DNA of 34,177 nt from a bacterium (GTDB taxonomy: Bacteria; Bdellovibrionota_C; UBA2361; SZUA-149), in assembly GCA_030433295.1 (NCBI GenBank), contig JAUIMJ010000009.1, positions 1 to 34,177 of the forward strand, in the 5' to 3' direction. The position numbers and the translations under genes are program-made. A model generated the notes under the pieces. That model did no database searches. It was not told where the DNA came from and saw only the letters and a list, made by a program, of their open reading frames with translations. This document shows positions 34,127-34,177 of the stretch, piece after piece. Each line of letters begins with the position of its first letter. Position 1 is the first letter of the stretch.

Positions 34127-34177
34127 TTGTCAGAAGAGATGAACATTTTAATTTTTATTGAGTCGGGCGGACCGGGT
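34127..34177 (+). CDS. Start of a probable glycosyltransferase, cut by the window end
   Basis: Only 17 codons are visible. The in-frame TTG at 34127 has GAAGGA 9 bases upstream; the ATG at 34139 is the alternative and gives MNILIFIESGGPG, which resembles the N-terminus of family 4 glycosyltransferases of the surface-polysaccharide type. It follows the ATP-grasp gene by 15 bases in the same operon. Confidence 0.5.
   Translation, partial: MSEEMNILIFIESGGPG

Overview
The window is chromosomal DNA from a Gram-negative, flagellated bacterium. It carries L- and P-ring genes (flgH, flgI), a lipoprotein signal on FlgH, and a type II secretion pseudopilin (gspK). My best guess is a spirochaete of the Leptospirales (Leptonema/Turneriella-like). 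The reasons are the flgK-flgL-csrA-fliW block, a STAS protein with an NSYGIGKIL motif, and two small proteins (109 aa, and a 113-aa zinc ribbon) that look like conserved Leptospira-type hypotheticals. That is inference from memory of families, at roughly 50% confidence. Desulfobacterota or another deep Gram-negative lineage remains possible. I found no rRNA, tRNA or CRISPR.

Layout. 0-4 kb: a cupredoxin-like secreted protein (-) diverges from a RibBA-like protein (+) that has lost the catalytic and metal residues of both halves, followed by an HD-domain phosphohydrolase. 3.8-6.7 kb (-): two tandem paralogous membrane-anchored endonuclease/exonuclease/phosphatase (EEP) proteins and a small membrane protein with a very acidic stretch, spaced 3 bases apart. 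7.2-7.5 kb: a 109-aa helical protein with a palindrome inside its putative promoter. 8-9.9 kb (-): a large GT-C-type membrane glycosyltransferase. 10.1-14.3 kb: lone gspK, rpmB (L28), a zinc-ribbon protein, a STAS anti-sigma antagonist and an HDOD protein.

14.3-26.5 kb is one long flagellar block on the minus strand. In transcription order it is a SwrB-like membrane coiled-coil protein, flgF, flgG, flgA, flgH, flgI, flgJ, flgM, flgN, flgK, flgL, csrA and fliW: distal rod, L/P rings, rod-cap domain, anti-sigma-28, hook-junction chaperone, hook-junction proteins, then the CsrA-FliW translational switch that couples flagellin synthesis to assembly. The early part (SwrB-like to flgJ) is tightly packed. 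A sigma-28-like promoter precedes flgM, suggesting the late genes are separately controlled. The csrA leader has a hairpin presenting AGGA in its loop, as expected for CsrA autoregulation.

27-34 kb: a NarL-type response regulator, then part of an exopolysaccharide locus of the XrtA/PEP-CTERM type: glycosyltransferase 2, a DegT/DnrJ-family PLP protein, a polysaccharide deacetylase, a FemAB-like protein, an ATP-grasp gene broken by a frameshift, and the first codons of a probable glycosyltransferase. Between the deacetylase and FemAB genes lie two near-identical MITE-like repeats of 180-189 bp with long terminal inverted repeats.
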